Shown here: positions 11,101 through 21,145 of the stretch, in pieces | How the letters are laid out: each line of letters starts with the position of its first letter | Position numbering within the stretch: the first letter of the stretch is position 1 | Translations under genes and position numbers: made by a program | Origin: Flabesymbios commensalis | Lineage: Eukaryota; Annelida; Polychaeta; Terebellida; Flabelligeridae | Reading direction: 5' to 3' | Length of the DNA stretch: 64,000 nucleotides | NCBI GenBank assembly: GCA_964017125.1 | Contig: OZ024902.1 | Span: 102,206,682 to 102,270,681 of the forward strand | The notes under the pieces: generated by a model | Seen by the model: only the letters and a program-made list of their open reading frames with translations | Told to the model about the DNA's origin: nothing | The model's database searches: none

Positions 11101-14076
11101 GAGTTATGGTAATAAAATTATATGTGGATATATTGTATTCAACGTCAGCATATAATGTCAGAATATGGATTTAAAAATGTAAATATATCAATATAATTGG
11201 CAATACAGTAGTGAGTAGGACCTGCTGTGAGCACCCACTCTTAGGAGCAGCCAACATCCTATGCGAGGTCACTTGATCATTCCCAAAAATGACATTTTGT
11301 ATACAAATGAACCTTCTATACGCAGCCACCTATATTAACTTTAAATGTGGCAAGGGTGGCGTGATCAAGATCTTCTGAAGGCAGGTCGAAACGTCTCAAT
11401 TGCAATCGTTTCACACTAAGTTCTAAAGTGAGTAAAATTTAACCACAGATCTGAAATTTCAGTATCCTGGATCAAAGCCATTATAATGGCATGATATTGC
11501 TGTATCATGGATATACGTGACACTTAAATATTCGCATATGTTATTATATAATGCGAGATATTAGTAATATAATTGATGGATGTATTGCATAGTATAATGT
11601 TCTATATCAGCCCTGCTAAGGTCAACGTCAAATAAACTTATTCTTCTTGGGTGGCTACCGAGGATTCGCATTGTTACGAACTTGGGCAAAATAATAGTTA
11701 AAAAATGATTTTTGACATTTTCTCCGAAAGTAAAAGGTTTCTGCCTTTAAAAACCATGTTCAGGTATACATTATTAGAGTATTTTATTCATTTTAAATAG
11801 TTTTTGGGCTCAGTAGGTGATTTCGAAGACGATGTATACAAATAAAAAAATGTTTATTTTAAAAAACTTAGGGACAAAAAGGCGCTGGATTATATGTATT
11901 TGTCATATTTTTAAATTAAATAGTTTGAATGGTATACTTAAATGCAAAGTTAAAATATGTTTTTATTATTTCTCTATTGATCCATGATACAAAATATTGT
12001 CTTCAAGTATATTATGATAAGCTATATTTCCTCCACATTTTTTTATTTTATTTTTAATTAGTTTTTTTTGTCTATAATAATATTGATTGACTGGCAAAAT
12101 GGACAATGTAATGGTGAATTTGGCGGCCATTTTGAAAATACTCTGTAGCTCTAGATCAAATAATATTGTCCTAAAGTATATTAGAGTAAAGCTATATAAC
12201 ATCTGGATTGTTTTTTATTTTAAATTGAGTGTTTTTTGTTCATAATAATGTTAATTCACTGGTAAAATTGACAACTTAAGGGTGAAATTGGTGGCCATTT
12301 TGAAAATACTCTGTAGCTCTAGTGCACACACATGAAAGCCGACAACCGTTCGGGGTTTCGTTATAAGAGGTCTGAGAATATATCTAGCAATGTTTTGGGT
12401 ATGCACAGAAAAGTCGACACGAAAACCTTAAATAAGCTCTTTTCGGATTCCTGGCCAACTGACTAAAAGGATTAATGTTGGTCCAGGGTCACAGACAGTG
12501 GGCCAACATTAAAACAGCATGTCTCATGCTTGCTGGAGTGTATCTCCATCTTACATCATCATTTAAGACCGATAATTTATTGACGTACATCATAATGTTT
12601 AGAATATAAACTAATATATATCATTAGATATATTAAAAATATATTGAAAATATATATTACCTGCAAAAACTATAGCAATGATCCCAAGAATACAACAGCA
12701 GAACAGGCAGTTTAGAATTGAGAGCACAAGATGTGTACAGGGGTTTGCAGAAGGCGCTTGGACTACTGGTACAGCAACGGATGTGCCGACCATACCAGCT
12801 GGCTGCTGTACTACAACAACCTGACCCTGAAACAAAAAACATCACTAACAAATATGCAGAAACATTAAACCTTTTCCTGCTAGGCCCGTATATATAACAT
12901 AGCTTCAAGCAGATTTAAAAAAAAATAATATGACACTGAAATGAATAATAGAGTTTGTGGTAGATGCTCAGTTAGTCAAATAATCCAATTTAGAAGATGT
13001 ATATTTTCATAGAAATATTTTTCGTCATTCAAAGCTGGAACTTGCCTTAGAAATTCCAGCTTCAAATGATGAAAAATGTAATTCAGCAGGACAAAAGTTA
13101 ATAATAATTGAAATCTGAGTGGTCTATTATTCAAAATATAAAGATCTGAAAACATTACAATATAAGGAATAATAAATGTATTAAAGAAAACTATGCTGGA
13201 TTAATGACAAATGCATGTAAATAACATGAATAATGAGAATGTTAAATATCTCAAATCTAAGCTACTCAGCAGTAGCTCATAGAATCAAATGAAGAGAGCT
13301 AAGAGCTCACATACCAATTTCTAGATATCATATAATGTATCTCAATATTAAGAATCTTAACCCTTAGAGCCTGAGCTAGGAAATTTCAATTTTCAGCCAC
13401 TTGAAGTTGTGTCTCGCTACCGCGATCCACAACTTCCAGTGACTGAAAATTTGTGTTATTTGTGAAACTTAAGTCCCAACATCTATCAGTGTTTCAAGAT
13501 TGAAAGCATATTTTATTTTTTAACAACTGGTTATGCAGGTGCTAAAAAAAACACAGAATGTCCACTGTAGTCGACATCAGTGTGCTAAGGGTTAACCAGT
13601 AATCATACCTGTCCATGAGACACTGTTGTACTCTGCATAGTTTGCTGTGGCATATAAGCTGGCTGTGGTTGAGCATTGTAAGCTGGAGGGGGCTGATGCT
13701 GTGGCATCTGACCTTCAAAACCATATGGAGGTTTGTCTAGCTGTGGTTGTGCATATTGTTGTTGTGCGTATGGTTGTTGTGGGTATGGTTGTTGTGGGTA
13801 TGGCTGTTGAGGTTGCCCATAAGGCTGCTGTGGTGGAGGTGGTTGGCCGTACACTGGCAAAGAAGGTGGTGGATGATACACCTCTGGTGGTTGTGTATTA
13901 TACTGTGGCGCTGAGCCCTCTGCTTCACTTTGCTTTGCCTCATGTGATGTTGGACCGTAAGCAGGTGGTGCTTGTTGTTGCTGTGAAGATTGTGTGCTGC
14001 CTTCCAATAGCGGAGCGGACGCTTCAACAGGATGTTGATGTGCTGCTGCAGCACCATAAGCTGGTGGAGGATCCAT
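8188..14076 (-). CDS. Dispanin / CD225-domain (IFITM-like) two-pass membrane protein, three coding exons
   Basis: Spliced minus-strand gene. Coding exons are 14076-13609, 12826-12661 and 8330-8188, joined by GT/AG introns in phase 0 and phase 1, giving about 258 residues and a TAA stop. Residues 1-156 are rich in Pro, Gln and Tyr, with PPAY motifs (DPPPAYG, QQAPPAYG, QPPPAYN) and a run of PYPQQ/PYAQQ repeats. PPxY motifs are ligands of NEDD4-type WW domains. A CD225 domain follows: NPCTHLV and a first hydrophobic segment with cysteines (LNCLFCCCILGIIAIVFA), a loop (YSNGNYTDARSKGRVAMALN), and a second hydrophobic segment to the C-terminus. This is the dispanin pattern shared by IFITM, PRRT and SynDIG proteins, which act in membranes. 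The specific role is not known. The start is the ATG at 14076; the in-frame TTG two codons upstream is not used, and an in-frame TAA lies a few codons further 5'. The intron after ...IVFA splits the domain between the first membrane segment and the loop. Confidence 0.9.
9903..10085. mobile_element. MITE with G-tract and GGATCAGCTACTG end
   Basis: CCTGGGGTCATGCTCCCCCA near 9926 and an end near 10058-10080 (CTCCCTCTGGATCAGCTACTG) frame a 17-base G run at about 10022-10038. This resembles the widespread short elements in aquatic animals whose ends read roughly CAGTGGCGGATCCAG. Relatives in this window are at 17271 and 24690. Non-coding. Confidence 0.45.
10430..11620. repeat. Degenerate AT-rich repeats in the intron
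   Basis: Variants of ATGGCATGATAGTGTCGATA and TATATGATA recur irregularly, for example near 10505, 10620, 10670, 11010, 11060 and 11490. Spacing is roughly 40-60 bases. They look like an old eroded minisatellite. No coding frame is credible. Confidence 0.4.
11965..12315. repeat. Tandem duplication, about 170-bp unit, two copies
   Basis: Each unit has AATATTGTC, AAGTATATTA, a T-rich stretch with ATAATAATRTT, and GGTGAA followed by GGCCATTTTGAAAATACTCT and GTAGCTCTAG. The units end near 12143 and 12315. Non-coding intron sequence. Confidence 0.7.
12467..12540. mobile_element. Partial palindromic MITE (CCCAGCAAAC family)
   Basis: TTAATGTTGGTCCAGGGTC, AGACAGTGGGCCAACATTAA, ACAGCAT and GCTTGCTGGA match the centre and right arm of the palindromic family described at 22609-22715. 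The left arm is lost or diverged. Confidence 0.7.
12869..13097. mobile_element. TTAA MITE, family with AAAGCTGGAA hairpin, copy 1
   Basis: TTAA at 12865-12868 and 13098-13101 bound an element with ends ACCTTTTCCTGCT and AGCAGGACAAAAG. A hairpin TTCAAAGCTGGAA...TTCCAGCTTCAAATGA lies at about 13027-13070. A copy in the opposite direction is at 34517-34757 and shares the GGTAGATGCTCAG block as its reverse complement. It sits in intron 1 of the dispanin gene. Confidence 0.8.
13361..13591. mobile_element. TTAA MITE with CTTGAAGTTGTG foldback, beside a splice donor
   Basis: TTAA at 13357-13360 and 13592-13595 bound ends CCCTTAGAGC and GTGCTAAGGG. The internal hairpin TTCAGCCACTTGAAGTTGTG and its inverted counterpart lie at about 13395-13450. 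It belongs to the same family as 5423-5638. Its right TTAA is only about a dozen bases from the GT donor of dispanin exon 1 (13608-13607), so the intron's first bases are largely transposon-derived. Confidence 0.8.
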
Positions 14077-14105
14077 GTCCAAGCCAATTTATTAGTCAAC
14101 TGCAA
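14077..14105 (-). other. 5' UTR piece and splice acceptor of the dispanin gene
   Basis: On the minus strand a T-rich tract ends in TGCAG at 14104-14100. The exon begins at 14099, 23 bases before the ATG. An upstream non-coding first exon is therefore expected at higher coordinates. A GTAAGT donor-like site on the minus strand at 15929 is one candidate for its end, but this is only a guess. Confidence 0.65.
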
Positions 14106-14144
14106 AAAAAAATATGGATTAGTTTTTCTCTAGAGTTATCTTGC

Positions 14145-14400
14145 GGTCATTGATAACTTCACCAATTTTAGTTGGATTGGCTGCACCAATGCATTTCTGG
14201 GACCATCTCAAAAGTACACAATCCACTTTGTGTGATGAAAAAACAGGCATGTTATATCAATAATAACTGTCTTGCTTTATAACACCCGAAATCATGGTCA
14301 TGGATAACTTCACCAATTTTAGTCAGATTAGACATTTGGTTGTTAGAATGGATTCATGAGACCATTAGCTATCAATAGAAAGCAAAATCCACATTGTTTA
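14145..14400. repeat. Old tandem duplication, about 150 bp, upstream of dispanin
   Basis: GATAACTTCACCAATTTTAG occurs at about 14152 and 14302, each preceded by GGTCAT. Each is followed by TTGGATT/CAGATTAGAC, then by GGGACCAT/GAGACCAT and by ATCCAC.TTGT. The rest of 14400-15000 is AT-rich with nothing recognised. Confidence 0.65.
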
Positions 14401-15004
14401 AAGGCCTGACAGACAACTGTAACCAGCTGGGGCACTAGCCCTAAAGTCCGGAGAGTACATCCCAAGCATATAAAAAAGCTAAAATTGAGGCAAAAAATTG
14501 TACATGTCGATTTGAACAAGTTTCAAATTTGCTAGACTTTTCATGATATAGCTTGAATTCCATAATTTCACGGCATGAAATGGGTAAATTTGAAATTTCA
14601 TTATTCTCCATATAATCATGATAATTAATGTGGGAATCCTGGTGACACAAATAATTATAACATATATAATTTGCAAACATGTTTTTTTCCATATATATAA
14701 AGAATTGACTTTTCAAATACAGTATGCCCTAAATTATTATGGTATGGCTTTACTTTTAATACTTTTCAGGATGTTTATTACAGTAATACGCTAGCCAAAC
14801 CATGCAGACAAAATGCCATAACTGCAACCAATTTCCAGGCAAAATGCAGTATCTGCAACAATTAGGCAAGTGATATCAAGACAAAGAGCGGCAACAATGT
14901 CTTTGAAAATACATATTGAAGTGACCATCCCAATTTCCATTTGATGATTTATCATTTATCTTTTTCAAATAATGCATAATTCAATAATGCTGTATTTGAC
15001 GCAA

Positions 15005-15290
15005 CAGGCGGCGCCCCGGGGTACCATTGTACCCTGGAGTACCGCGTGATTTGCAGCGCCACCTGGTAAATGCGGCGACAATTTGCGTTGCAACAGGTTC
15101 AGACATTGAAAGATGTTTTACCAATAGTCCTTAGTGATGAAAATGCCCCCAAAACAAGAATATTTTGCAAAATAAGAACGTTTCACATCTATTTTTGCTT
15201 CCTTTTAAAATTATTTTACACATTTTCGTATAAAATAAATAATTAGACAAAATGGCATATTTCTATTTGGTACCCCAGGGTACCGCGTTG
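15005..15290. repeat. GGTACC-rich patch with inverted pieces
   Basis: GGGGTACCATTGTACCC at about 15018 and GGTACCCCAGGGTACCGCG at about 15270 are related palindromic blocks. Both adjoin GTACCGCG. Nearby are GGCGGCGCC and CAGCGCCACCTGG. Local GC is higher than in the flanks. It may be a decayed foldback element, but the borders are not clear. Confidence 0.4.
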
Positions 15291-15339
15291 TTCATCATTT
15301 AGTCTTTAAATTAAGGTTGTCCAGGACAGTGTCACTGTA

Positions 15340-15560
15340 TGTGATATGTGTATAGAAGAAGAAGAAGACGAGATCCACTTTATTCTCCATTATCCTGTTT
15401 ATCACAGACACTGTTTACGTTCAAAATACCTTGCTCCATTTGATAGTCCACCAATATGTAAATACATTCCAATTGTTGTTACGCAGTGTGGATGAAAGTT
15501 TAATTTAGAGTTTTTAGTGTACATATTTAAATCAGGCATTTAAACGCAGTAAACAACACT
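15340..15560 (+). pseudogene. LINE C-terminal fragment (CCHC-like tail)
   Basis: Translation from 15340 gives CDMCIEEEEDEIHFILHYPV, then YHRHCLRSKYLAPFDSPP. This fits the C-x2-C-x(7-8)-H-x4-C tail found at the end of many non-LTR retrotransposon polyproteins, although the last Cys is Tyr here. No reverse transcriptase core lies upstream, so this is a 5'-truncated scrap. The exact LINE clade cannot be given. AATAAA follows near 15647. Confidence 0.5.
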
Positions 15561-16158
15561 GTGATGAGTGATGATTATCACTCTTAACATTATATTATTG
15601 AATGAATTGTATCTTGTGTAGTTTTGTACAGGCTGATGGCCTAACAAATAAACTTTTTTGTATTCGTAATCTTTTGAGACAATTTGTTCTTTTAACTATT
15701 CAAATGCAATGGGCCACCATCTTAGCTTTACTGCAAAATGTGATGGGCCATGATCATGGCTTTTTTAGCCGAGTAAACAACGGCTCTGGGTGAGCGCAGC
15801 GAGCCACAGAGCCGTGAATTGAGTATCAAAGTGACTTTGATACCAACTTTAAATTGCTACTCTGGCCTCAATCTGATGAGCTATGGCCAATCTAACATTA
15901 TCTTACTTATAATAAATATATTTACTTACATCTCTGTGATTCTTGAATTGATATTTGACATATTGGACCTGAATTTAGGTAAAAAACAACTACAATTCAC
16001 AGCAATATAGTTTGCATCAATCTTTACCAGTACGACATGAGCGACATCTATGTGAGGAGAATTTGCCCGCTAAAGGCCATGCTCAGACCCCTTGAAGTTG
16101 TTGATCAACACGAAAACACATGCGAAATCACAGGAAAAATGACAGATACCATGTGCGA

Positions 16159-16166
16159 TGACGTCA
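16159..16166. promoter_or_regulatory. Perfect CRE octamer TGACGTCA
   Basis: TGACGTCA is the canonical CREB/ATF site. It lies about 2 kb 5' of the dispanin start, on the side where an upstream leader exon is expected. A single octamer can arise by chance, so its role is unproven. Confidence 0.3.
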
Positions 16167-16254
16167 TTGTCCGCCCAAATTACCTGCTACTTTACCTATC
16201 TCACAAAGTCTCGCGTTTCCCCCCTACTCCAACCGAGATCACTTGGTAGCCTCA

Positions 16255-16650
16255 GGTGCAGTTTCGGATAAATAACTTGAATATAAAAACATACTTTTCC
16301 TTTCTTACAACAGGACGCGAAATTGGCCCCGTCCGATCGTCCGAGATGACCAACAATCTGGGAAGGACAACTTCAGTTTCAATGAACTTGTCCTGCTGGA
16401 CGAGTGCCCCTGCTTGACAATTATTAGGGAAGACAAGTGATATTTTTGGGAAGGACGAGTCGATTTTTTAGCTAGTTATCCGACTGGACAAGTGGAAATT
16501 TTGTTCAATTTCGAGCCCTGAACAACAAAAAATCTTAACATATATATGCGGGAAATATGGTAGTGAAGACGTATACATAGTAAGTACGTCGGTCAAGTAG
16601 AATTTACCATGGAACTGGCAGGACAGCTGCTGTATTCAATTCAGCGCCCC
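16255..16650 (+). repeat. Dispersed repeat copy carrying a hAT-like MITE
   Basis: GTGCAGTTTCGGATAAATAA, ATACTTTTCCTTTCT, GTGAAGACGTATACAT and CTGGCAGGACAGCTGCTGTA recur in the same order at 28960-29165. The two copies are collinear except that this one is interrupted at 16311-16520. The family is unknown, and the copy ends near a C tract at about 16650. Confidence 0.75.
16311..16520. mobile_element. hAT-like MITE (CAGGGCTCGAAATT ends), 210 bp
   Basis: The left end reads CAGGACGCGAAATTGG and the right end, inverted, reads CAGGGCTCGAAATTG. CAGGGCTCGAAATT-type ends are a familiar hAT signature. The interior is rich in GGACAAGT/GGACGAGT words and is non-coding. The related repeat at 28960-29165 lacks this insert and so gives an empty-site comparison. 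The expected 8-bp target duplication is not clean (TCTTACAA against AACAACAA). Confidence 0.65.
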
Positions 16651-16989
16651 TCCCCCCCCCCCCCTTAGGCTTTGTAACGCTTTATACGTTGTGTCGTGTC
16701 GACAACGCCACAACGGTCGGTATAGTAGAACTTTGAGTATAACGCATCGCACCTCCCCCTCTTACCCTCTTACTACTAATAATACTAGTCTAAGACTAAG
16801 GCTAAACTAAGGCTTAGCCCGAGACTGTCTGAGTCAAGCCTCTCAATTACGTTTTAGGCGTTATGTAATTGTTGAATGGCCCCTAACATGCCTAAAGGAA
16901 GAAAGATCTGACTGGCTATTAGAAACTCGACCGGATTTGACCGTCATTCAGCTTAAAACCTTAACATTAGCGATGACGACCGGGGTACC

Positions 16990-17110
16990 GTATTCACGTT
17001 TTTTAATCAGGTGGGGGCCAACCGCAGATTAAAATATGTACTTCCTTAGAAGTACGTACTTCCATTAAGGTCTGCTGTACGTTGATCGAAGTATGCCCAA
17101 AGCCTCTTGC
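16990..17110 (+). repeat. GTACTTCC-rich repeat, inverted partner at 27600-27740
   Basis: CAGGTGGGGGCCAACCGCAG, ATTAAA, GTACTTCC and GAAGTACGTACTT appear here. The reverse complement of the same set (AAGTACGTACTTTAATCTGC, GGTCAGCCCCCACCTGATGA) is at about 27680-27730, with GATCGAAGTA shared too. Two inverted copies lie about 10.6 kb apart. The family is unknown. Confidence 0.6.
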
Positions 17111-17270
17111 TGGCTTAATAGGGCACTCACTTGTTGTGTCCCCATTCATTTGCAACACATTATTTCACTGGTCCAATAGTCAAAGTCTGTCCAATGATGC
17201 TCAGGCTACTAAATTTACACGATTTCTTACTATGTCATAGGTCATGCTTTCAACTGTGAAGCTAAGAGCA

Positions 17271-17460
17271 GTGGCGTCAGAACCTGGGGGGGCAGGGGGG
17301 GCAATTGCCCCCCACTTTTTTGACTAATGAAAAAAGTCAGTCTGTCATGACATAAAAAATATTTTATTTGACTAAAACCGCTTGATACTTTGACATATAT
17401 GTTGGAAAAAATTGCTTGAAAGTAATAGCATAAAAATATAAATCTTGCATTTATCTTCAC
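17271..17460. mobile_element. CAGTGGCGTCAGAACC-type MITE fragment
   Basis: CAGTGGCGTCAGAACCTGGG opens the segment, followed by G tracts and GCAATTGCCCCCC. CAGTGGCGT... starts are common to short DNA elements in aquatic animals. I cannot find a matching right end, so this is probably partial. The remainder to 18200 is AT-rich and unrecognised. Confidence 0.4.
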
Positions 17461-18229
17461 TTTCACGTACGGTAGGCATATAGATTAAACTAACAGTAAC
17501 ATGTCAGCTGACCTCTTTCAATTGTGTTTCAAGTAGCAACAACGTTTTGCAAATGCAAATGACTAAAATGGAAAGTTGTTATGACCAGATTAAATCAGGT
17601 GTGAAGTAGGCAAAAATCAGAGGCAAAATATATAACAAAATTATTGACTTTTTCTGACTATGCATAATTTATTTTAAGGTAGTGTTTTTTCCCTGCCAAT
17701 TCAGGTTTTTGATAAAAAAGTCCTGACTTCTATTTATTATGTGTGACGCAAATGAGCACAAATAGTGTAAGCACACCTGCCACCTGCTTAATTTTTTTTT
17801 ACAATGACACTTTTATCACCTTTTCCAGGGGTTCCATCATTAGATTTTTCGCAATTACGATGGCTTATCTGACTGAACTAGAGTTGGACGAAGAAAAACC
17901 TCAATGGACGTAGGTGCAGTTTCCATCCAGCGAGACCCCAGAAAATCTACAATGTGGTGCGATAGCACCCGTGGTGCGATAGCACCCTGAGCCGTTAGGT
18001 GGTAGTCTTCCAAACTAGGAAGTTGTGCTCAGTATATGAGTAAAACCCAAAATTGGGGTAGCCTAATTTTGTAGCATCAAAAATGGCAGTGAGGTGGCCA
18101 TCAAAGAGGAGGAAAACCACTTGATGGGTTTGGTGCACTTATCCCAATGGAGCACAAAAAAGTCACTGGCTGCGCTAGAAACTTTTTTTCGCTTTAAAAA
18201 CGTATTTTTAAAAAAGTTGCAACATTCTA

Positions 18230-19000
18230 CTTACTACTCCGATACCAAATCCAAACTATTTCAAAAATGATGTTACTTTGTTCATCTTGACATCACACTT
18301 TTAAACGTGATATCCTTATTGAAGCATAATACTAAACAATCATATCTCAAAACTGCGAAATTTTAGAAAAATTGATAGGATACACAAAATTCTCATTTCA
18401 ACTCCGTTACCAAGCCAAAAAATACTCAACTCCGTTACCAAATGTTTGGCTCAACATAAATATAAAATGTATAAGTATCTTATCACAACATCGATCATAA
18501 ATGGGTGCTCTATTTATATGGGGACAACGAGCCATGTTTTAAAAGACTATATCATCAATCATTATGACCGTAAAACCCATAAAATTCGGCAATTCACTAC
18601 TCCGTTCCCTTTTCTTGGTAACGGAATAGAGTGGAACGGAGTAGTAAAATTAAAAGTATTCTTGGGATTAATAAAAATATATGGGCAATAATTCAAAGAT
18701 GTATCATACAGGTGAAAATAGTTCCCATAGCAACTGTTCTAGACAGGCAAGCATAAAACCAAACTCGTTTTTAGCCCCACAAAGCTAGGAACAGAGTAGT
18801 AAAAACAAAAACATATTTTCTAACGTTTTGGTAATACCTGCTTCGAATAACTTGTCCCTCAACAATATTAATTCTATCAAGATGAAAAACTTGTATATAA
18901 GGCCCTTGAGTGTGTCAAACTACACTTGATATAATTTTAGTTCATGATTATTCACTTGATGGGGCATGCTACAATGATGGTAACGGAGTAGAGTGCAAAA
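18230..19000. repeat. Cluster of CTCCGTTACC motifs in both orientations
   Basis: CTCCGTTACC or close variants lie near 18237, 18404, 18432 and 18601. Inverse forms (GGTAACGGA..AGAGTGGAACGGAGTAGT, GGAACAGAGTAGT, GGTAACGGAGTAGAG) lie near 18616-18645, 18790 and 18980. Spacing is irregular. It may be a decayed foldback or a repeat built from a short motif. The ORF at 18446-18691 runs through it and is not a gene. Confidence 0.55.
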
Positions 19001-19267
19001 GTGGGGACATGTATATTCATCAAAATTAATAGATATCGATATCAATTTTAAGTCGAATTTTGATCATTGATTAGTTCAAGTGGTGATTCGTTTAAGTGAA
19101 CAATGTCTAGCCATGAAATGTAATTATTAGAAATAATTGTGTATTTGTATCCTACAGTGAAGTTTCAAATAGTGGAATTTTCTCTGGGGACATGCCATTT
19201 TCCACGTTTCCATGACGTCATAGAACTCTTATAAAACCATCTAGACTAAATATTAATAATAATTATA

Positions 19268-19600
19268 CCACGATTCACATTCACCGTGGTGGATGAATTT
19301 CGCCGATTACTCTGTCAATTCTCAATCAATTTTCATGAAATTTTACACACACTATTTTCCATTCATGTCGTGACTACCCTGAAAGTTTCGCGGGGTTTTG
19401 ATAAGTATTTTAAAAGTTAGACCATTTGACATGTAGTAAATAAATAAAAAGGTTGCCCTCTATAAAGCCATTAGCTTCATCTCAGAATTTTAATACATGT
19501 CAAATGGTCTAACTTCTACAATACTTATCAAAACTTCGCGACTGAGAAATCCGCGAAATTCAATAATCCTGGTTGATGAATTTAATGTGAATCTGTCACT
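19268..19600. repeat. Large palindromic repeat with AGACCATTTGACATGTA arms
   Basis: GATTCACATTCACC and GTTAGACCATTTGACATGTA on the left are mirrored by TACATGTCAAATGGTCTAAC and AATGTGAATC on the right. The arms also share TTTTGATAAGTATT and its inverse. The same core (GACATGTAACG...CATGGTCTAACTTTTGAACT) forms the palindromes at 27841 and 29165, so three relatives are present. Confidence 0.7.
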
Positions 19601-20288
19601 AACGTTATAAGCAGACTAATAATGCTGAAACGTGAAGTTGAACCATTTATTTTTAATATTATTATATTTAAACAGTGTTAAATCAAAATGCGGACCTTTT
19701 AAGTCCATGGAACACGAATTTTATGTAAAATTACCCCAATTTTTTGTTTTACCCATGATGATAATGGCCATATTATACAAAACAAGCAAACAAAACACCT
19801 GTTTATCGCCCAAGCTGAATGATGGTCAAGGCTCAAGCAGCGTTTTCCAGGAAAGATACGTAACATAGCCTAATATAAACAATACATACTGTGAACAAAG
19901 GCACCGGGTAGTTAACAATAACATGCAGAATAATAAATGAGTTTTTAGTACCGTGTGTTAACTGTTTAATATCTGAGACTCAGCGATTTTTGTTTGTTTT
20001 GATCAAGCCAATGGAGGGTGAGCGATAAATACATGAAAATATAGGGCCTACCACACAAGCCTGAAGGCTGAAGGTCCGTAATATAGTGGCAGTAGCAGTG
20101 CATCGTACCACAACCCACACACTATTGCCAGGATTCAATTTGGATTATGAATAAGGTAGAATATTTTTACATGTATCCACCTAAAAGATAAACACAATTT
20201 CGAAACTAGACTAGTCTTAGCAGCCCTGAGATTTTTTACAATAACTTTGACAATTTGTGCAAAAATATCCCCACTTAGGCCTAGGCCT

Positions 20289-20543
20289 ATACCCAGGCAG
20301 CAACGTAATGGGGGCCCACCACCAAATGTCACCGGTTGCCAGTGGTGGCCCACCACATGGATGTCCAGCTGATAGCAGGTGGCCCACTAGCTATACATTG
20401 TTTGCCAGTGGTGGACCACCGGTGGTTCATCAGTGGCCATCAGTGGCAAATCCCATCTTCCGATTGCCGCCTGCGTGCCACTGGTGGTCCACCATTGACT
20501 TTTCTGCCGCTCATAGCCACTGGTGGATCATTGGTTGTCTGGG
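20289..20543. mobile_element. MITE with CCCAGGCAGCAAC/GGTTGTCTGGG ends
   Basis: CCCAGGCAGCAACG at the left and TTGGTTGTCTGGG at the right form inverted ends, both next to TA. Inside are many overlapping palindromic words such as GGTGGCCCACCA and CAGTGGTGGACCACCG. A diverged relative with GCCAGTGGACCGCCAGACAA lies at 20975-21145. The open frames at 20257-20620 are by-products of this GC-rich repeat. Confidence 0.65.
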
Positions 20544-20974
20544 TAGTCGTAGCCCCATTCAATGACATTTATTCAATTATTCTAGGCCTATATGTGATTG
20601 TATGGTATTTTCCCATTTAACTTTTACAATTTAGCGAGTGTGGTGTAGGTGTGGGTTGTGCTGTGAAAGTTTGCGCTGAATAATTACTGTGTTGTAAATA
20701 TAGGCTGATTATAGGATCATTAGCCTATTATATATAGACGTCCGTATAGTTATCTATCATTTATTTTGTCTTTAATCTTTTCAATTCTCTGGTTGAGTTG
20801 TAGCATGCGGGCCTTTGTGTCTGCGTCACCAATCTTACTAGCACTGACCGGCTGCGCTCGCCCAGAGCTGTTGTTTACTCAGCTTCAATCTCATGCGCTT
20901 TTTCAAATTAATAATTATCGTCTGTGACGTGATCTGGAGAAATCTAAGATAGCAAGACAGTTGCATTCATTGCA

Positions 20975-21145
20975 TTGCTGGATCGAGTCTGAGGCGGAGC
21001 GGCGTCAGCTGGCGGCCCCCCAGCGATCCACTGACTACAGCTGGCCTGCTGCTGTCAGTCGGCTATCAGTTGTCTGCCAGTGGACCGCCAGACAACCTAT
21101 CTGGTGGCCGACAGCTGCGGCCCACCAGCTAATGTATATGGCAGT
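20975..21145. repeat. Relative of the CCACTGGTGG MITE
   Basis: CAGCTGGCGGCCCCCCAGCG, GTCTGCCAGTGGACCGCC, GACAACCTATCTGGTGGCC and GCGGCCCACCAGCTAATG carry the same palindromic word set as 20289-20543. Ends are not clear. The 64-codon frame in it is not called as a gene. Confidence 0.5.

Larger units (their letters stand above)
8331..12660 (-). other. Second intron of the dispanin gene (4.3 kb), repeat-filled
   Basis: The intron runs from the GT at 12660-12659 to the CTTGCAG acceptor at 8337-8331. It holds a G-tract-bearing MITE (9903-10085), a stretch of degenerate AT-rich repeats (10430-11620), a two-unit tandem repeat (11965-12315) and a scrap of the palindromic CCCAGCAAAC MITE (12467-12540). 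Between 8340 and 9900 I see nothing beyond AT-rich sequence. Its open frames are unsupported. Confidence 0.75.

Noticed and set aside
14076-14082. TTG start two codons upstream of the dispanin ATG
   Set aside because: Animal genes rarely start at TTG, and an ATG with G at -3 and +4 follows at once.
13647-14153. Plus-strand 168-codon frame opposite dispanin exon 1
   Set aside because: It is a shadow of the Pro/Gln-rich low-complexity exon. It is Val-rich with no domain, while the minus-strand frame has splice sites and continues into a CD225 domain.
20257-20620. 102- and 94-codon frames
   Set aside because: They lie in a GC-rich palindromic MITE (CCACTGGTGG words) and overlap each other in different frames.
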